DNA of 52,461 bases from RGIG1681 sp045648025 (GCA_045648025.1 JAZRNH010000006.1:1-52461); one strand, 5' to 3'. Positions 1 to 8,199 are shown, counted from the first letter of the stretch. Notes: generated from the sequence alone by a model not told the origin. Numbers and translations are program-made.

Positions 1-986
1 TCATTATATGTTTGTTTGAGTTCAACTTCACAACCTTCAGAGTTTGCAGTCCACAAGTTTTTTGCAATTCTGTGAGAATTGTTTTTGATTAATTTGTTAG
101 CAAGTTCAATAATCTTTTTTGTTGAACGATAGTTTTGTTCAAGTTTAAACACTTGACAACCTGCAAAATCAATTGTGAATTGTTTAACATTTTGAACTTG
201 AGCCCCTCTCCAAGAATAAATGCATTGGTCTTCATCGCCAACTGCAAAAATGTTTTTATTTTTGTTTGCAAGAAGTTTAACAAGCTCATATTGAGAAGTG
301 TTTGTATCTTGAAACTCATCAACAAAAATATATTCAAATCTATCTTGATAATAAGAAAGAGTTTCAGGAAATTTGTTTAAAAGTTCATAAGTTTTAACCA
401 GCAAGTCATCAAAGTCTAATGCATTTGATTCAAAAAGAGTTTTTTCATAATCTTCAAAGATGCCAGTTATTAAGGCTTTTTTTCTTGGGTCACTAATAAA
501 TTTTGAATATTCTGCTGGTCCCATTAGGTTGTTTTTTGCATTTGAAATATGCCAACCAAAGGTTTTGGCATTGAGTGAGTTATTGTCTTCAGCATCAATA
601 TTTCTGGCTTTCATTGCCTTTTTGATAACACTTTCTTTTTCGCTATCGCCATAAATTGAAAAACTTTTTGAATATCCAAGCAAATCAGCATGTCGTCTAA
701 GAATTCTTGAACACATGGCATGAAATGTGCAAATCCACATATCTTCAATGTTTTCAATCATCTTTTCAAGTCTTTCTTTCATTTCGTTAGCTGCTTTGTT
801 TGTAAAAGTAATTGCAAGAATATGGTTTGGATTAATGCCCTTTTCTTTAACCATATGAGCAATTCTGTGAGTAAGCATTCTGGTTTTTCCACTTCCAGCA
901 CCTGCGGTAACTAAAATTGGTCCATCAATAATAGAAGCTGGAAGTCGTTGTTCATCATTTAAATTATCTAAAATTTCACTAGTCAT
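1..986 (-). CDS. pcrA: ATP-dependent DNA helicase PcrA/UvrD (5' part, runs off the window)
   Basis: Superfamily 1 helicase that unwinds DNA in repair and in clearing recombination intermediates. About 328 N-terminal residues are present; the family is usually near 730, so the rest lies beyond position 1. Visible motifs are the Q-motif region (LNDEQR), Walker A (GAGSGKT), the ITFTNKAANEM motif Ia, Walker B with the DEFQDT signature, motif III (GDEDQCIYSWRGA) and the start of motif IV (LEQNYRS). The ATG at 984-986 follows an AAGGA Shine-Dalgarno. The gene has its own -35/-10 just upstream and is separated from the preceding gene by a terminator, so it probably starts its own transcript. PcrA is preferred over Rep or UvrD from the Gram-positive context; in many Bacillota ligA follows, but that cannot be seen here. 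Confidence 0.93.
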   Translation of the reverse strand, partial: MTSEILDNLNDEQRLPASIIDGPILVTAGAGSGKTRMLTHRIAHMVKEKGINPNHILAITFTNKAANEMKERLEKMIENIEDMWICTFHAMCSRILRRHADLLGYSKSFSIYGDSEKESVIKKAMKARNIDAEDNNSLNAKTFGWHISNAKNNLMGPAEYSKFISDPRKKALITGIFEDYEKTLFESNALDFDDLLVKTYELLNKFPETLSYYQDRFEYIFVDEFQDTNTSQYELVKLLANKNKNIFAVGDEDQCIYSWRGAQVQNVKQFTIDFAGCQVFKLEQNYRSTKKIIELANKLIKNNSHRIAKNLWTANSEGCEVELKQTYN

Positions 987-1006
987 TATATTTTTCCTTC
1001 TAAAAT

Positions 1007-1035
1007 ATTTTAACATAGTTACCATTTATGAGCAA
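1007..1035 (-). promoter_or_regulatory. Predicted sigma-A promoter for pcrA
   Basis: On the minus strand TTGCTC (1030-1035) is followed after 17 bases by TAAAAT (1007-1012). The predicted start falls near 1000, about 14 bases before the pcrA ATG, with the AAGGA ribosome site in between. Found by eye; the -35 has two mismatches to TTGACA. Confidence 0.55.
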
Positions 1036-1037
1036 AT

Positions 1038-1067
1038 AAAAAAATAGTGCAAAAGCACCATTTTTTA
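1038..1067 (-). terminator. Rho-independent terminator after the 111-aa gene
   Basis: A 10-bp stem (1041-1050 with 1055-1064, one G-U pair on the minus strand) closes an AAAA/TTTT tetraloop and is followed on the minus strand by a T-run. It is A/T-flanked on both sides, so it could work in both directions. It separates the 111-aa gene from pcrA. Confidence 0.75.
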
Positions 1068-1070
1068 TTA

Positions 1071-1406
1071 TTATTGATTCAAAAAATATTCTTTGATTTC
1101 ATTATATCTTTTTGATATGTCAATAATATATTTTTCTTTTTCGGGTTGTGACAAATTATTAAAAATATCATAGTCGGTAAGTTCTGCAAGTGGATTAAAA
1201 ACATCACCTTTTTCTATAATCTTTTTAACTTTTTCAAAAAGTGGGTCGTCTTCAATTTTTTGTTTATTTGCAACTATTGCATAATTTCCATTAGATAAAT
1301 ATGCAAAAGTAGATTTTTCACTAGTTTCTTTTGGTAAATTTTGTCCTGCTGTGCTTAATCTCTTTTTTGCTTTTTGTGCAAGTAGTTTTAGTGTGCTATT
1401 TGACAT
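1071..1406 (-). CDS. Hypothetical protein, 111 aa
   Basis: I do not recognise a family. The ATG at 1406 is chosen because GGAGAC lies 8 bases upstream and an extended -10 promoter lies further out; an upstream in-frame extension to 1478 would run through the promoter. The protein begins MSNSTLKLLAQKAKKRLS and has a basic N-terminal helix, a short middle with strand-like stretches (YAIVANKQ), and a charged, helical C-terminal half rich in Lys, Glu and Ile. No signal peptide or membrane segment is visible, so it is probably cytosolic. It stands alone between two terminators, downstream of rpsU and upstream of pcrA. Confidence 0.65.
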   Translation of the reverse strand: MSNSTLKLLAQKAKKRLSTAGQNLPKETSEKSTFAYLSNGNYAIVANKQKIEDDPLFEKVKKIIEKGDVFNPLAELTDYDIFNNLSQPEKEKYIIDISKRYNEIKEYFLNQ

Positions 1407-1439
1407 TTTAAAAGTCTCCTTGTTTACAAAATTGTTTCT

Positions 1440-1448
1440 ATTGTAGCA
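1440..1448 (-). promoter_or_regulatory. Extended -10 promoter for the 111-aa gene
   Basis: Minus strand reads TGCTACAAT: a TGn extension directly before a TACAAT -10 box (1440-1445). No good -35 is visible at 17 bases, as is usual for extended -10 promoters. Predicted start near 1433, giving a 27-base leader with GGAGAC before the ATG at 1406. Confidence 0.5.
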
Positions 1449-1515
1449 CAAAAATTTCAAATATAAGCACAATCGCAAAATAAGACAAAAATCGACAAAT
1501 AAAATTTATGAAACG

Positions 1516-1543
1516 AAAAAAGCAAGTGCTTTATGCACTTGCT
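1516..1543 (-). terminator. Rho-independent terminator of rpsU
   Basis: Nine-base perfect stem (1521-1529 with 1535-1543), 5-base loop, followed on the minus strand by TTTTTT. It begins 9 bases after the rpsU stop. Confidence 0.85.
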
Positions 1544-1552
1544 CTTAGTCGA

Positions 1553-1732
1553 TTAACCTTTTCTAGCTCTCTTTCTAGCAGCTTCACTTTTAAGCTTTTT
1601 TGCAACAGAAGGTTTAACATAAGCTTCTTTCTTACGAATATCACCAATGATGCCATCTTTTTGACATTTTCTCTTCCATCTTTTAAGAGCACTGTCAAGA
1701 CTTTCATTGTCTCCAACTTTAACGGTTGTCAT
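1553..1732 (-). CDS. rpsU: 30S ribosomal protein S21
   Basis: Small basic protein of the 30S subunit that lies near the anti-Shine-Dalgarno end of 16S rRNA. The 59 residues start MTTVKVGDNESLDSALKR, contain the family signature (ALKRWKRKCQKDGII) and end in a long basic helix (KSEAARKRARKG), matching the usual S21 length of 57-71. The ATG at 1732 is supported by AGGAGGTG a few bases upstream, one of the strongest ribosome sites in the window; an upstream in-frame start at 1795 would overlap the promoter. The gene has its own promoter and terminator. In Bacillus it also lies downstream of the dnaK-rsmE-mtaB block, as here. Confidence 0.97.
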   Translation of the reverse strand: MTTVKVGDNESLDSALKRWKRKCQKDGIIGDIRKKEAYVKPSVAKKLKSEAARKRARKG

Positions 1733-1766
1733 TTCGGATTCACCTCCTCTGCAATAAACTGAAATT

Positions 1767-1795
1767 ATATTAGCACAATAAAATCTTTGTGTCAA
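1767..1795 (-). promoter_or_regulatory. Predicted sigma-A promoter for rpsU
   Basis: Minus strand TTGACA (1790-1795), 17-base spacer, TAATAT (1767-1772), with a TGC just before the -10. A second TATAAT three bases further on (1764-1769) overlaps it at a less usual spacing of 20. Predicted start near 1760. Confidence 0.75.
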
Positions 1796-1814
1796 TCAAT
1801 AAATGAAAAATTAA

Positions 1815-2744
1815 TTATTTTTCAGGTTGATTAGTGTTTGAATATTCATTTTTAAATTGCTTTTGAAAGTTTAAAATGTCCTGAACATAATCTGTATTTC
1901 CAAATTCTTCATAAAAAGTTCCATTTTGCAAACTTGAAATAACTTCAGCCCTTTTAAACAAATAAAGAGCAGTTACAACTTGTTGTCTTAATGACTCATC
2001 ATATCCGCCAAACTTTGCATAGTAATCTTTGTGATTTGGTCCCAAACATTTTGCATTATAAATATCATAGCAAATTGAAGTGAAGACCATATCATAAACA
2101 GATTCTTTTAAGTTGTTTGCAGATTGTTTTGATGTTTTATAATTTTTTAAATCAGAAGCAGAAGGTTGAAGTTTCATATCGTTAAATCTCATATCCGATT
2201 TAAAGGTATCTCTCATATATTGATTTAGTGTTGGAATAATATATTCAGGAACAACACACATAATTCCAACCGCTCGGTTTCCTTTGTCATCAACAGGTTT
2301 GCCAACATAGTCAATCATATAGTTGCCAGATTCTCTTTTTGCTCTTGCAAGAAAGAAGTATTCGTTCATCCAACTAGGATAAAAATCCTTGCTATCTTTT
2401 GATGCTGTTCCATCTGATTTAATTGTCATATTTCCAGCACCCATTTCAATATACATTTTCTTTGCATCGTTCATGGCAATTCTAATAATTTCAAGCAAAG
2501 ACTCTTCATCGATTTTTGTATATTCAACTCCCGCCCATCTTGTTTGTGAAAAGGTTGGTTTAACTTCTGCAAGTGATGAAGGGGTTTTGTGTTGACTATT
2601 TTGATTATAAGATTGTTCAATTTTTGACGAACCGCTGGTGCTTCCAGATGAAGTTGTGTGTTGATTTGAACAAGCAGTAAGTGGAGATAATAATAGCAAT
2701 GCAGCAAGTGCAATTGCGGCAGGTTTTGCTGGTGAATATCTCAT
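1815..2744 (-). CDS. Predicted lipoprotein, 309 aa, function unknown
   Basis: Exported protein anchored to the membrane by a lipid. The N-terminus has a basic start, a hydrophobic Ala/Leu stretch and a lipobox ending LTAC, which puts the modified cysteine at residue 25. A Ser/Gly/Thr-rich linker follows to about residue 55. The mature domain (about residues 60-300) is soluble, mixed alpha/beta and rich in Tyr, Asp and Lys; no catalytic motif stands out. AGGAGA lies 10 bases before the ATG and a promoter at 2828-2856 supports independent expression. It sits between mtaB and rpsU, where Bacillus carries unrelated genes. I do not recognise the family. Confidence 0.8.
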   Translation of the reverse strand: MRYSPAKPAAIALAALLLLSPLTACSNQHTTSSGSTSGSSKIEQSYNQNSQHKTPSSLAEVKPTFSQTRWAGVEYTKIDEESLLEIIRIAMNDAKKMYIEMGAGNMTIKSDGTASKDSKDFYPSWMNEYFFLARAKRESGNYMIDYVGKPVDDKGNRAVGIMCVVPEYIIPTLNQYMRDTFKSDMRFNDMKLQPSASDLKNYKTSKQSANNLKESVYDMVFTSICYDIYNAKCLGPNHKDYYAKFGGYDESLRQQVVTALYLFKRAEVISSLQNGTFYEEFGNTDYVQDILNFQKQFKNEYSNTNQPEK

Positions 2745-2827
2745 ATTTTCAAAATCTCCTAAATAATTAAATTTTTAACAAAAAAACAGCTGAAAATTAG
2801 ATTAAAATGTAATTTTATGCTAATTTT

Positions 2828-2856
2828 AATATAAAATATACAAAATAGCTCTGCAA
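2828..2856 (-). promoter_or_regulatory. Possible promoter for the lipoprotein gene
   Basis: Minus strand TTGCAG (2851-2856), 17-base spacer, TATATT (2828-2833). Predicted start about 75 bases before the ATG. The surrounding 160-base gap after mtaB is extremely AT-rich, so chance matches are likely. Confidence 0.4.
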
Positions 2857-2905
2857 AAATCGGTTTTTGATAAGTTGTATTTTTAACAGTGTTTTTGCGA
2901 TATTT

Positions 2906-4162
2906 TTACATTTTTACTATTTCGGCCATTACACCGTCTTCAAAAGGTTCTTTGATTTTAACAATAAGCTCAGAGTTTGCTTCTAATGATTTTTCAGACT
3001 TAATGTAGCACAAAATGAAGTTTTTGGTGTGTGACAAATAGTAACCATTTTTTTGATTTTCAATAATAACTGTATATGTTTTATCAATATTTTTATTTAA
3101 AAATGCAGTTTTCATTTCGTTTGCAACAGCGGTCATTTTTTGAACTCTTTCGCTAACATTTGTTGCAATGTTTTTAAAAGTAGCAGCAACAGTGCCGTCT
3201 CTTTTTGAATATGGAAAGATATGCATTTCACTAAAATTCACAGTTTTTGCAAACTCAAGAGATTCATTAAAGTCGTCTTCTGTTTCTGTTGGAAAGCCAA
3301 TGATGATATCAGTTGTTATTCCCGCCATTGGAAAATATTTTCTAATCATATTAACTTTTTCAAGATACTCTTCTTTTGTGTAATGTCTGTTCATTTTTTT
3401 GAGAGTATTGTTTCCACCGCTTTGAAGACTCAAATGAAAGTGGTCACAAAAATTGTTAAAAGTTGAAAGTTCTTTTAAAAATTTATCGGTAATAACATTT
3501 ACTTCAAGTGAACTGAATCTAAATCGTGAAGGACTATTTTTAAATAATCTTGCAATTTCAATCAAACCATCACTGCCAGGAATATCATTTCCATAAGCAG
3601 ATAAGTTGATGCCTGTAACAACAATTTCTTTGGCTTCTTTTTCAAGTTTTTTAACTTTTGCTTCAACTTCAGTAAGTGGAAAACTAACTTCTCTTCCTCT
3701 AATATATGGAATGATGCAATATGTGCAGAAGTTGTTGCAGCCGTTTTGAACCCAAAGGTCGGCTCTTGTTTTTGATGTTACTCTTGATTTTAATTCTTGT
3801 GGTTTGTTGTTTTTAAAGTCAGGGTCATCATTTTTAATGGCATCAACCAAAATTTCTTTGTGTGGATTGCCAACAACTTTTCTCACATAGTCACCCTTTT
3901 TGAATTGTTCAGGATTATGCTCAGAAGAACAACCGCAAACATAAATTTTTGCGGCAGGATTAAGTTTTAAGAGTTTTGTTATAATGTTTCTTGATTTTCT
4001 TTCGGCTTCGTTTGTTACAGCACAAGTATTGATAATATATATATCTGCAACATTAAGCCCCATCAAAACTTCATAACCCGCTTCGTAAAGTTGTTCTGCA
4101 AGGTCTTCGCTTTCAACCTGATTAACTTTGCAGCCAAGTGTGATGATAGAAATTTTTTTCAT
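2906..4162 (-). CDS. mtaB: tRNA (N6-threonylcarbamoyladenosine37) methylthiotransferase MtaB
   Basis: Radical-SAM enzyme that adds a methylthio group to t6A at position 37 of ANN-decoding tRNAs, giving ms2t6A. All domains are visible in 418 residues: the N-terminal UPF0004 cluster domain with Cys11, Cys47 and Cys76/Cys78 (one of the latter pair is the third ligand), the radical-SAM motif with Cys142, Cys146 and Cys149 (CNNFCTYC) followed by IPYIRGRE, and a C-terminal TRAM-like region (last 60 residues). MtaB rather than MiaB is chosen because of the start (ITLGCKVNQVES) and the location directly behind rsmE, as in Bacillus (yqeU-yqeV). The ATG at 4162 has AGGAGAA upstream, and 8 bases separate it from rsmE. 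Confidence 0.95.
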   Translation of the reverse strand: MKKISIITLGCKVNQVESEDLAEQLYEAGYEVLMGLNVADIYIINTCAVTNEAERKSRNIITKLLKLNPAAKIYVCGCSSEHNPEQFKKGDYVRKVVGNPHKEILVDAIKNDDPDFKNNKPQELKSRVTSKTRADLWVQNGCNNFCTYCIIPYIRGREVSFPLTEVEAKVKKLEKEAKEIVVTGINLSAYGNDIPGSDGLIEIARLFKNSPSRFRFSSLEVNVITDKFLKELSTFNNFCDHFHLSLQSGGNNTLKKMNRHYTKEEYLEKVNMIRKYFPMAGITTDIIIGFPTETEDDFNESLEFAKTVNFSEMHIFPYSKRDGTVAATFKNIATNVSERVQKMTAVANEMKTAFLNKNIDKTYTVIIENQKNGYYLSHTKNFILCYIKSEKSLEANSELIVKIKEPFEDGVMAEIVKM

Positions 4163-4170
4163 AAATTCTC

Positions 4171-4905
4171 CTAAACAGTTTCTAAAATTTGAATGATTGT
4201 TCCTGCTGTAACAATTGCAGCTGTTTCTGTTCTTAAAATTCGATTTCCTAGAGAAACAATTTTTGCACCTGCATCTTCTAGTGTTTTTATTTCATCTTCA
4301 GAAAAACCACCTTCTGCACCAATCATTATTGCAACAGATTTGATGTTTTCTTTATTTTTTAACAGGTCAGCAGCAAGTGTTAAGCCATCTTTGTTTTCAT
4401 AAGCAACATAAAAAGCATCAAAATCTTTGATTGTGTCTGCCACATCTTTGATTTTCATAATGCCTTTGGTTTCAACAATTGTTGCTCTTCCACATTGTTT
4501 TGCGGCAGAAATTGAAATGCTGTCCATTCTTTCTTGTTTGTGAGTGTTTGCTTTAACATCACAAAATTTGCTTTCAAACAAACAAAGTTCACTGGCACCA
4601 ATTTCTGTAATTTTTTGCATAACCAAACTAAGCTTATCACCCTTTGCAAGAGCTTGATAAACAGAAAGTTTAATTTTTGGCTCATTGTTTGATGACATTG
4701 CTTCAACAATTTTGATTTCAGCATACTTTTTTGAAATTGATTCCACAACTCCAAAATAAAAGTTTCCATCGCCATTAAATAAACAAACCCTTTCATTAAT
4801 TCTTGTTCTCATAACGGTTGTTAAATGATGAAATTCATCACCTTCAAGTGAAATTGTTTTGTTTATGGCTAAATTTCCATTAAAATAATATCTTTTTTCT
4901 TTCAT
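4171..4905 (-). CDS. rsmE: 16S rRNA (uracil(1498)-N(3))-methyltransferase RsmE
   Basis: SPOUT-class methyltransferase that methylates N3 of U1498 in helix 44 of 16S rRNA. 244 residues, normal for the family. An N-terminal PUA-like domain (RYYFNGN to about residue 70, with EFHHLTTVMR) leads into the knotted SPOUT domain, whose SAM site is seen as IGAEGGFSEDEI and LGNRILRTETA. The start at 4905 is inferred: it matches the usual N-terminus, but there is no Shine-Dalgarno in front of it. Instead a consensus promoter places the transcription start on the A of this ATG, so the mRNA is probably leaderless. An alternative ATG at 4923 lies inside that promoter. In Bacillus prmA precedes rsmE; here it does not. 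Confidence 0.93.
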   Translation of the reverse strand: MKEKRYYFNGNLAINKTISLEGDEFHHLTTVMRTRINERVCLFNGDGNFYFGVVESISKKYAEIKIVEAMSSNNEPKIKLSVYQALAKGDKLSLVMQKITEIGASELCLFESKFCDVKANTHKQERMDSISISAAKQCGRATIVETKGIMKIKDVADTIKDFDAFYVAYENKDGLTLAADLLKNKENIKSVAIMIGAEGGFSEDEIKTLEDAGAKIVSLGNRILRTETAAIVTAGTIIQILETV

Positions 4906-4911
4906 AAGCAA

Positions 4912-4940
4912 ATTATAATACATCAAATAAAAAAGGTCAA
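4912..4940 (-). promoter_or_regulatory. Consensus promoter that predicts a leaderless rsmE-mtaB mRNA
   Basis: Minus strand TTGACC (4935-4940), 17-base spacer, perfect TATAAT (4912-4917), then exactly six bases before the rsmE ATG at 4905. The standard spacing puts +1 on the A of ATG. No Shine-Dalgarno is present in the six bases or in the spacer region. Confidence 0.8.
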
Positions 4941-4971
4941 TTATATTTCATTTTTAGAGATTTAACAAAAC

Positions 4972-5001
4972 AAAAAGATATGGCATAAACCATATCTTTT
5001 T
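4972..5001 (-). terminator. Rho-independent terminator of the hrcA-grpE-dnaK-dnaJ operon
   Basis: Twelve-base perfect stem (4972-4983 with 4990-5001) around a 6-base loop, with an A/T-rich arm that supplies the T-run on the minus strand. Directly behind the dnaJ stop and before the rsmE promoter, so it ends the heat-shock operon. Confidence 0.85.
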
Positions 5002-5004
5002 TGA

Positions 5005-6153
5005 TTATAACTTATCGTTAAAAGATTTCTTTTTTGCATATTGATTTTTTGAAATGCTGTTTTCTAAATCTTGAATAAGTTGCTTTTCTTTTTTATCAAG
5101 AGATTTTGGCATTTCAACAGTAATTTTTGCAAAAAGGTCACCATATGCATTTTTGTTTAAAATTTTAGTTCCTTTGCCCTTAACTGTTAAAATAGTTCCT
5201 GTTTGAGTGAGTTCAGGAATAGTAAGTTCAAGAGTTTCGTTGATTCCAGGAATCTTGATTTTTGCACCAAGAAGAGCTTCGGTAAATGAAATTGGAACAT
5301 CAACATAAACATCATAACCTTCTCTTTTTAAGAGTTTATGATTTTCAACTTGAATCAAAATTTGCATATCACCAGCAGGTCCACCATTTCTTCCAGCTTC
5401 ACCTTGACCTCTAAGTGTTAAAACTTGGTCATTTTGAATACCGCCAGGAATATTGAGTTCAATATTCCTGTTTTCTCTTGTTACACCATTGCCGTTACAT
5501 TTTGAACATTTTTCTTTAATCTTTTTGCCAGTTCCTTTACATTCAGGACATACACCTTCAGATACCACTTGACCAAATGGAGTGTTTTGAACTTGTCTCA
5601 CAGTTCCATTTCCAGAGCAGTGTGAACAGGTTGAAAATTCGGTTCCATTTTTTGCACCAGTTCCCTTGCAGTGTGGACAGGTTTCAGAACGATTTAAGTT
5701 GATGTTCTTTTTACAACCAAATGCAGCTTCAACAAAAGAAAGTTTCATTTTAACTTGAATATCAGCACCTTGAGATTGCATACTTGCTCTGCTTCTTGAT
5801 GATCTTCCGCCACCAAAAGCACCACCAAAAATATTGCTGAAAATATCACCAAAGTCTCCAAATCCGTCGCCAAAACCACCAAAGCCTGAACCGAATCCTC
5901 CAAAACCAGAACCGCCACCAAAACCTTGTGGACCATTTTCATTTCCATAAGTGTCATAGTTTTGTTTTTTTGTTTTGTCAGAAAGCACAGAATATGCTTG
6001 GTTGACTTCTTTAAGTTTTTCAGCAGCTTCTTGATTTCCTGGATTCAAATCTGGATGATATTTTTTTGCTAAGCTTCTGTATGCTTTTTTAATTTCGTCA
6101 TCAGAAGCTGATTTGCTTACTCCCAAAATGTCATAATAGTTTTTTTCTGCCAT
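5005..6153 (-). CDS. dnaJ: Chaperone protein DnaJ (Hsp40)
   Basis: Co-chaperone that delivers unfolded protein to DnaK and stimulates its ATPase. Type I architecture in 382 residues: J domain (1-70) with the essential HPD in KKYHPDLNPG, a Gly/Phe-rich linker (about 75-115), a zinc-binding domain with four CxxCxGxG repeats (CPHCKGTG, CSHCSGNG, CPECKGTG, CSKCNGNG; about 150-215), then the two substrate-binding beta domains. AAGGAAA lies just before the ATG. It is the last gene of the heat-shock operon, 105 bases after dnaK, with a stable hairpin in the gap that may tune its level against dnaK. Confidence 0.97.
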   Translation of the reverse strand: MAEKNYYDILGVSKSASDDEIKKAYRSLAKKYHPDLNPGNQEAAEKLKEVNQAYSVLSDKTKKQNYDTYGNENGPQGFGGGSGFGGFGSGFGGFGDGFGDFGDIFSNIFGGAFGGGRSSRSRASMQSQGADIQVKMKLSFVEAAFGCKKNINLNRSETCPHCKGTGAKNGTEFSTCSHCSGNGTVRQVQNTPFGQVVSEGVCPECKGTGKKIKEKCSKCNGNGVTRENRNIELNIPGGIQNDQVLTLRGQGEAGRNGGPAGDMQILIQVENHKLLKREGYDVYVDVPISFTEALLGAKIKIPGINETLELTIPELTQTGTILTVKGKGTKILNKNAYGDLFAKITVEMPKSLDKKEKQLIQDLENSISKNQYAKKKSFNDKL

Positions 6154-6172
6154 AATTTCCTTTTCAAAAACT

Positions 6173-6205
6173 ATCAGACAGTACTTGAATTAAGCACTGC
6201 CTGAT
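6173..6205 (-). promoter_or_regulatory. Stable hairpin in the dnaK-dnaJ intergenic RNA
   Basis: Fourteen paired bases (6173-6186 with 6192-6205, two G-U pairs in the RNA) around a 5-base loop. It ends about 20 bases before the dnaJ ATG and is followed by only five T's, so it could be a partial terminator or an RNA-processing/stability element. It lies inside the operon, not at its end. Confidence 0.6.
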
Positions 6206-6258
6206 AATTAAAAATCGCAATTTTGTTAATTTTTAAGTAAAATTTTAGCAATTTTTCA

Positions 6259-8091
6259 TTATTTTGTTGTAAAATCGCTAAAATTGTTTGGGTCTGTTGA
6301 ACCATTGCCATCTGCAGAAGTTGAGCCATCAGCTCCGCCTTGTGCACCAGCATTTGCATAAAGTTTAGAGAAGATTTCATTTGAAACTTTTGAAAGTTCT
6401 TCAAGTTTTGTTTTCAAAGTTTCAGCATCAGTTGCTGACTTATAAACTTCTTTTGCTTTTTCAACTTCTTCGTTAAGTTTTGTTTTATCTTCTTCAGAAA
6501 TCTTGTCACCACTTTCACGGAGAACTTTTTCAATACCCATAATAAGTTGGTCTAAGCTATTTTTAGCATCAACAACTTCTTTTCTCTTTTTGTCTTCTTC
6601 AGCATACATTTCAGCTTCTTTAATAGCTTTGTCAATATCTGCATCAGAAAGATTTGAAGATGCTGTGATTGTGATATCTTGAGATTTGCCTGTTCCTAAA
6701 TCTTTTGCTGAAACATGAACAATTCCGTTTGCATCGATATCAAATTTAAGTTCAATTTGTGGAACACCTCTTGGAGCTGGTGGAATTCCAGTAAGTTCAA
6801 ATCTGCCAAGAGTTTTGTTGTCAGCGGCAAATTCTCTTTCACCTTGAAGAACATGAATGTCAACACCTGGTTGATTGTCAGCAGCTGTTGAGAATACTTG
6901 TGTTTTTGTTGTTGGAATGGTTGTGTTCTTTTCAATAAGTTTTGTAAACACTCCGCCCATTGTTTCAATGCCAAGTGAAAGTGGAGTTACATCAAGAAGA
7001 AGCACATCTTTAACATCACCAGCAAGAACACCACCTTGAATAGCTGCACCAACAGCAACACATTCGTCTGGGTTGATTCCTGTAAATGGTTGTTTTCCGA
7101 TATATTCTTGAACTTTTGAAATAACCATTGGGATTCTTGTTGAACCACCAACCATAATAATTTTTGCTACATCATTAACAGTGAGTTTTGCATCAGAAAG
7201 TGCTTTTTTGGTAAGTGTGATTGTTTCATTAATCATATCTTCAATCATACTTTCAAATTTTGCTCTTGTGATGTTGATTTCTAAGTGTTTTGGACCAGTT
7301 GCATCTGCTGAGATGAATGGAAGTGAAACTGAACTTTGTGACATTGATGAAAGTTCAATTTTTGTTTTTTCAGCAGTTTCTTTAAGTCTTTGCATTGCCA
7401 TTTTATCTTTTGAAAGATCAATGCCATCGCTCTTTTTGAATTCATCAATTAAGTGGTTCATAATAACTTCATCAAAGTTGTCACCACCAAGCTTTGTGTT
7501 TCCGCCAGTTGCTAAAACTTGGAAAACACCGTCAGCAATTTCAAGAACTGAAATATCAAATGTACCACCGCCAAGGTCATAAACTAAGATTTTTTGACCA
7601 TCTTGATCTTGAACTTTGTCAAGACCATAAGCAAGAGCTGCGGCTGTTGGTTCGTTAATAATTCTTTTAACATCAAGACCAGCAATTTTTCCTGCATCTT
7701 TTGTTGCTTGTCTTTGAGAGTCGTTGAAGTATGCAGGAACAGTGATAACCGCTTCTGTAACCTTTTCGCCTAAATATTTTTCAGCATCATTTTTAAGTTT
7801 TGTTAAGATCATAGCTGAAATTTCTGGTGGAGTGTAAGTTTTGCCACCTGCTTCAACTGAAGCATTTTCACCCATTTTGCTCTTGATTGATCTGATTGTG
7901 TTTTCTGGGTTTGCAACAGCTTGTCTCTTTGCAACTTGACCCACAAGTCTTTCGCCATCTTTTGTAAATCCAACAACAGATGGAGTTGTTCTGCTGCCTT
8001 CTGTGTTAGTGATAACTGTTGGTTCACCACCTTCCATGATTGCTACACATGAGTTGGTTGTTCCAAGGTCAATACCAATAATTTTTCCCAT
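6259..8091 (-). CDS. dnaK: Chaperone protein DnaK (Hsp70)
   Basis: ATP-driven chaperone for folding and rescue of proteins. 610 residues, the usual Gram-positive length. The nucleotide-binding domain shows the three Hsp70 signatures: IGIDLGTTNS at the N-terminus, VYDLGGGTFDISV in the middle and VGGSTRIP further on. The hydrophobic DVTPLSLGIET linker leads to the substrate-binding beta domain and helical lid, and the C-terminus is a Gly/Ser/Asp-rich disordered tail. AAGGGGAA precedes the ATG. Cotranscribed with hrcA and grpE upstream and dnaJ downstream, under CIRCE control. Confidence 0.98.
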   Translation of the reverse strand: MGKIIGIDLGTTNSCVAIMEGGEPTVITNTEGSRTTPSVVGFTKDGERLVGQVAKRQAVANPENTIRSIKSKMGENASVEAGGKTYTPPEISAMILTKLKNDAEKYLGEKVTEAVITVPAYFNDSQRQATKDAGKIAGLDVKRIINEPTAAALAYGLDKVQDQDGQKILVYDLGGGTFDISVLEIADGVFQVLATGGNTKLGGDNFDEVIMNHLIDEFKKSDGIDLSKDKMAMQRLKETAEKTKIELSSMSQSSVSLPFISADATGPKHLEINITRAKFESMIEDMINETITLTKKALSDAKLTVNDVAKIIMVGGSTRIPMVISKVQEYIGKQPFTGINPDECVAVGAAIQGGVLAGDVKDVLLLDVTPLSLGIETMGGVFTKLIEKNTTIPTTKTQVFSTAADNQPGVDIHVLQGEREFAADNKTLGRFELTGIPPAPRGVPQIELKFDIDANGIVHVSAKDLGTGKSQDITITASSNLSDADIDKAIKEAEMYAEEDKKRKEVVDAKNSLDQLIMGIEKVLRESGDKISEEDKTKLNEEVEKAKEVYKSATDAETLKTKLEELSKVSNEIFSKLYANAGAQGGADGSTSADGNGSTDPNNFSDFTTK

Positions 8092-8199
8092 AATATTTTA
8101 TTTCCCCTTTTTTATATAAATTTTATTAGTTAATAATTTAATGTTGATATTGCAAGTTCAATATCTGCTGTCCAAAGATTAGATATATTGGTTTATAAA

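Noticed and set aside
7181..7582. 133-codon plus-strand ORF opposite dnaK
   Set aside because: Antisense shadow of a highly conserved gene.
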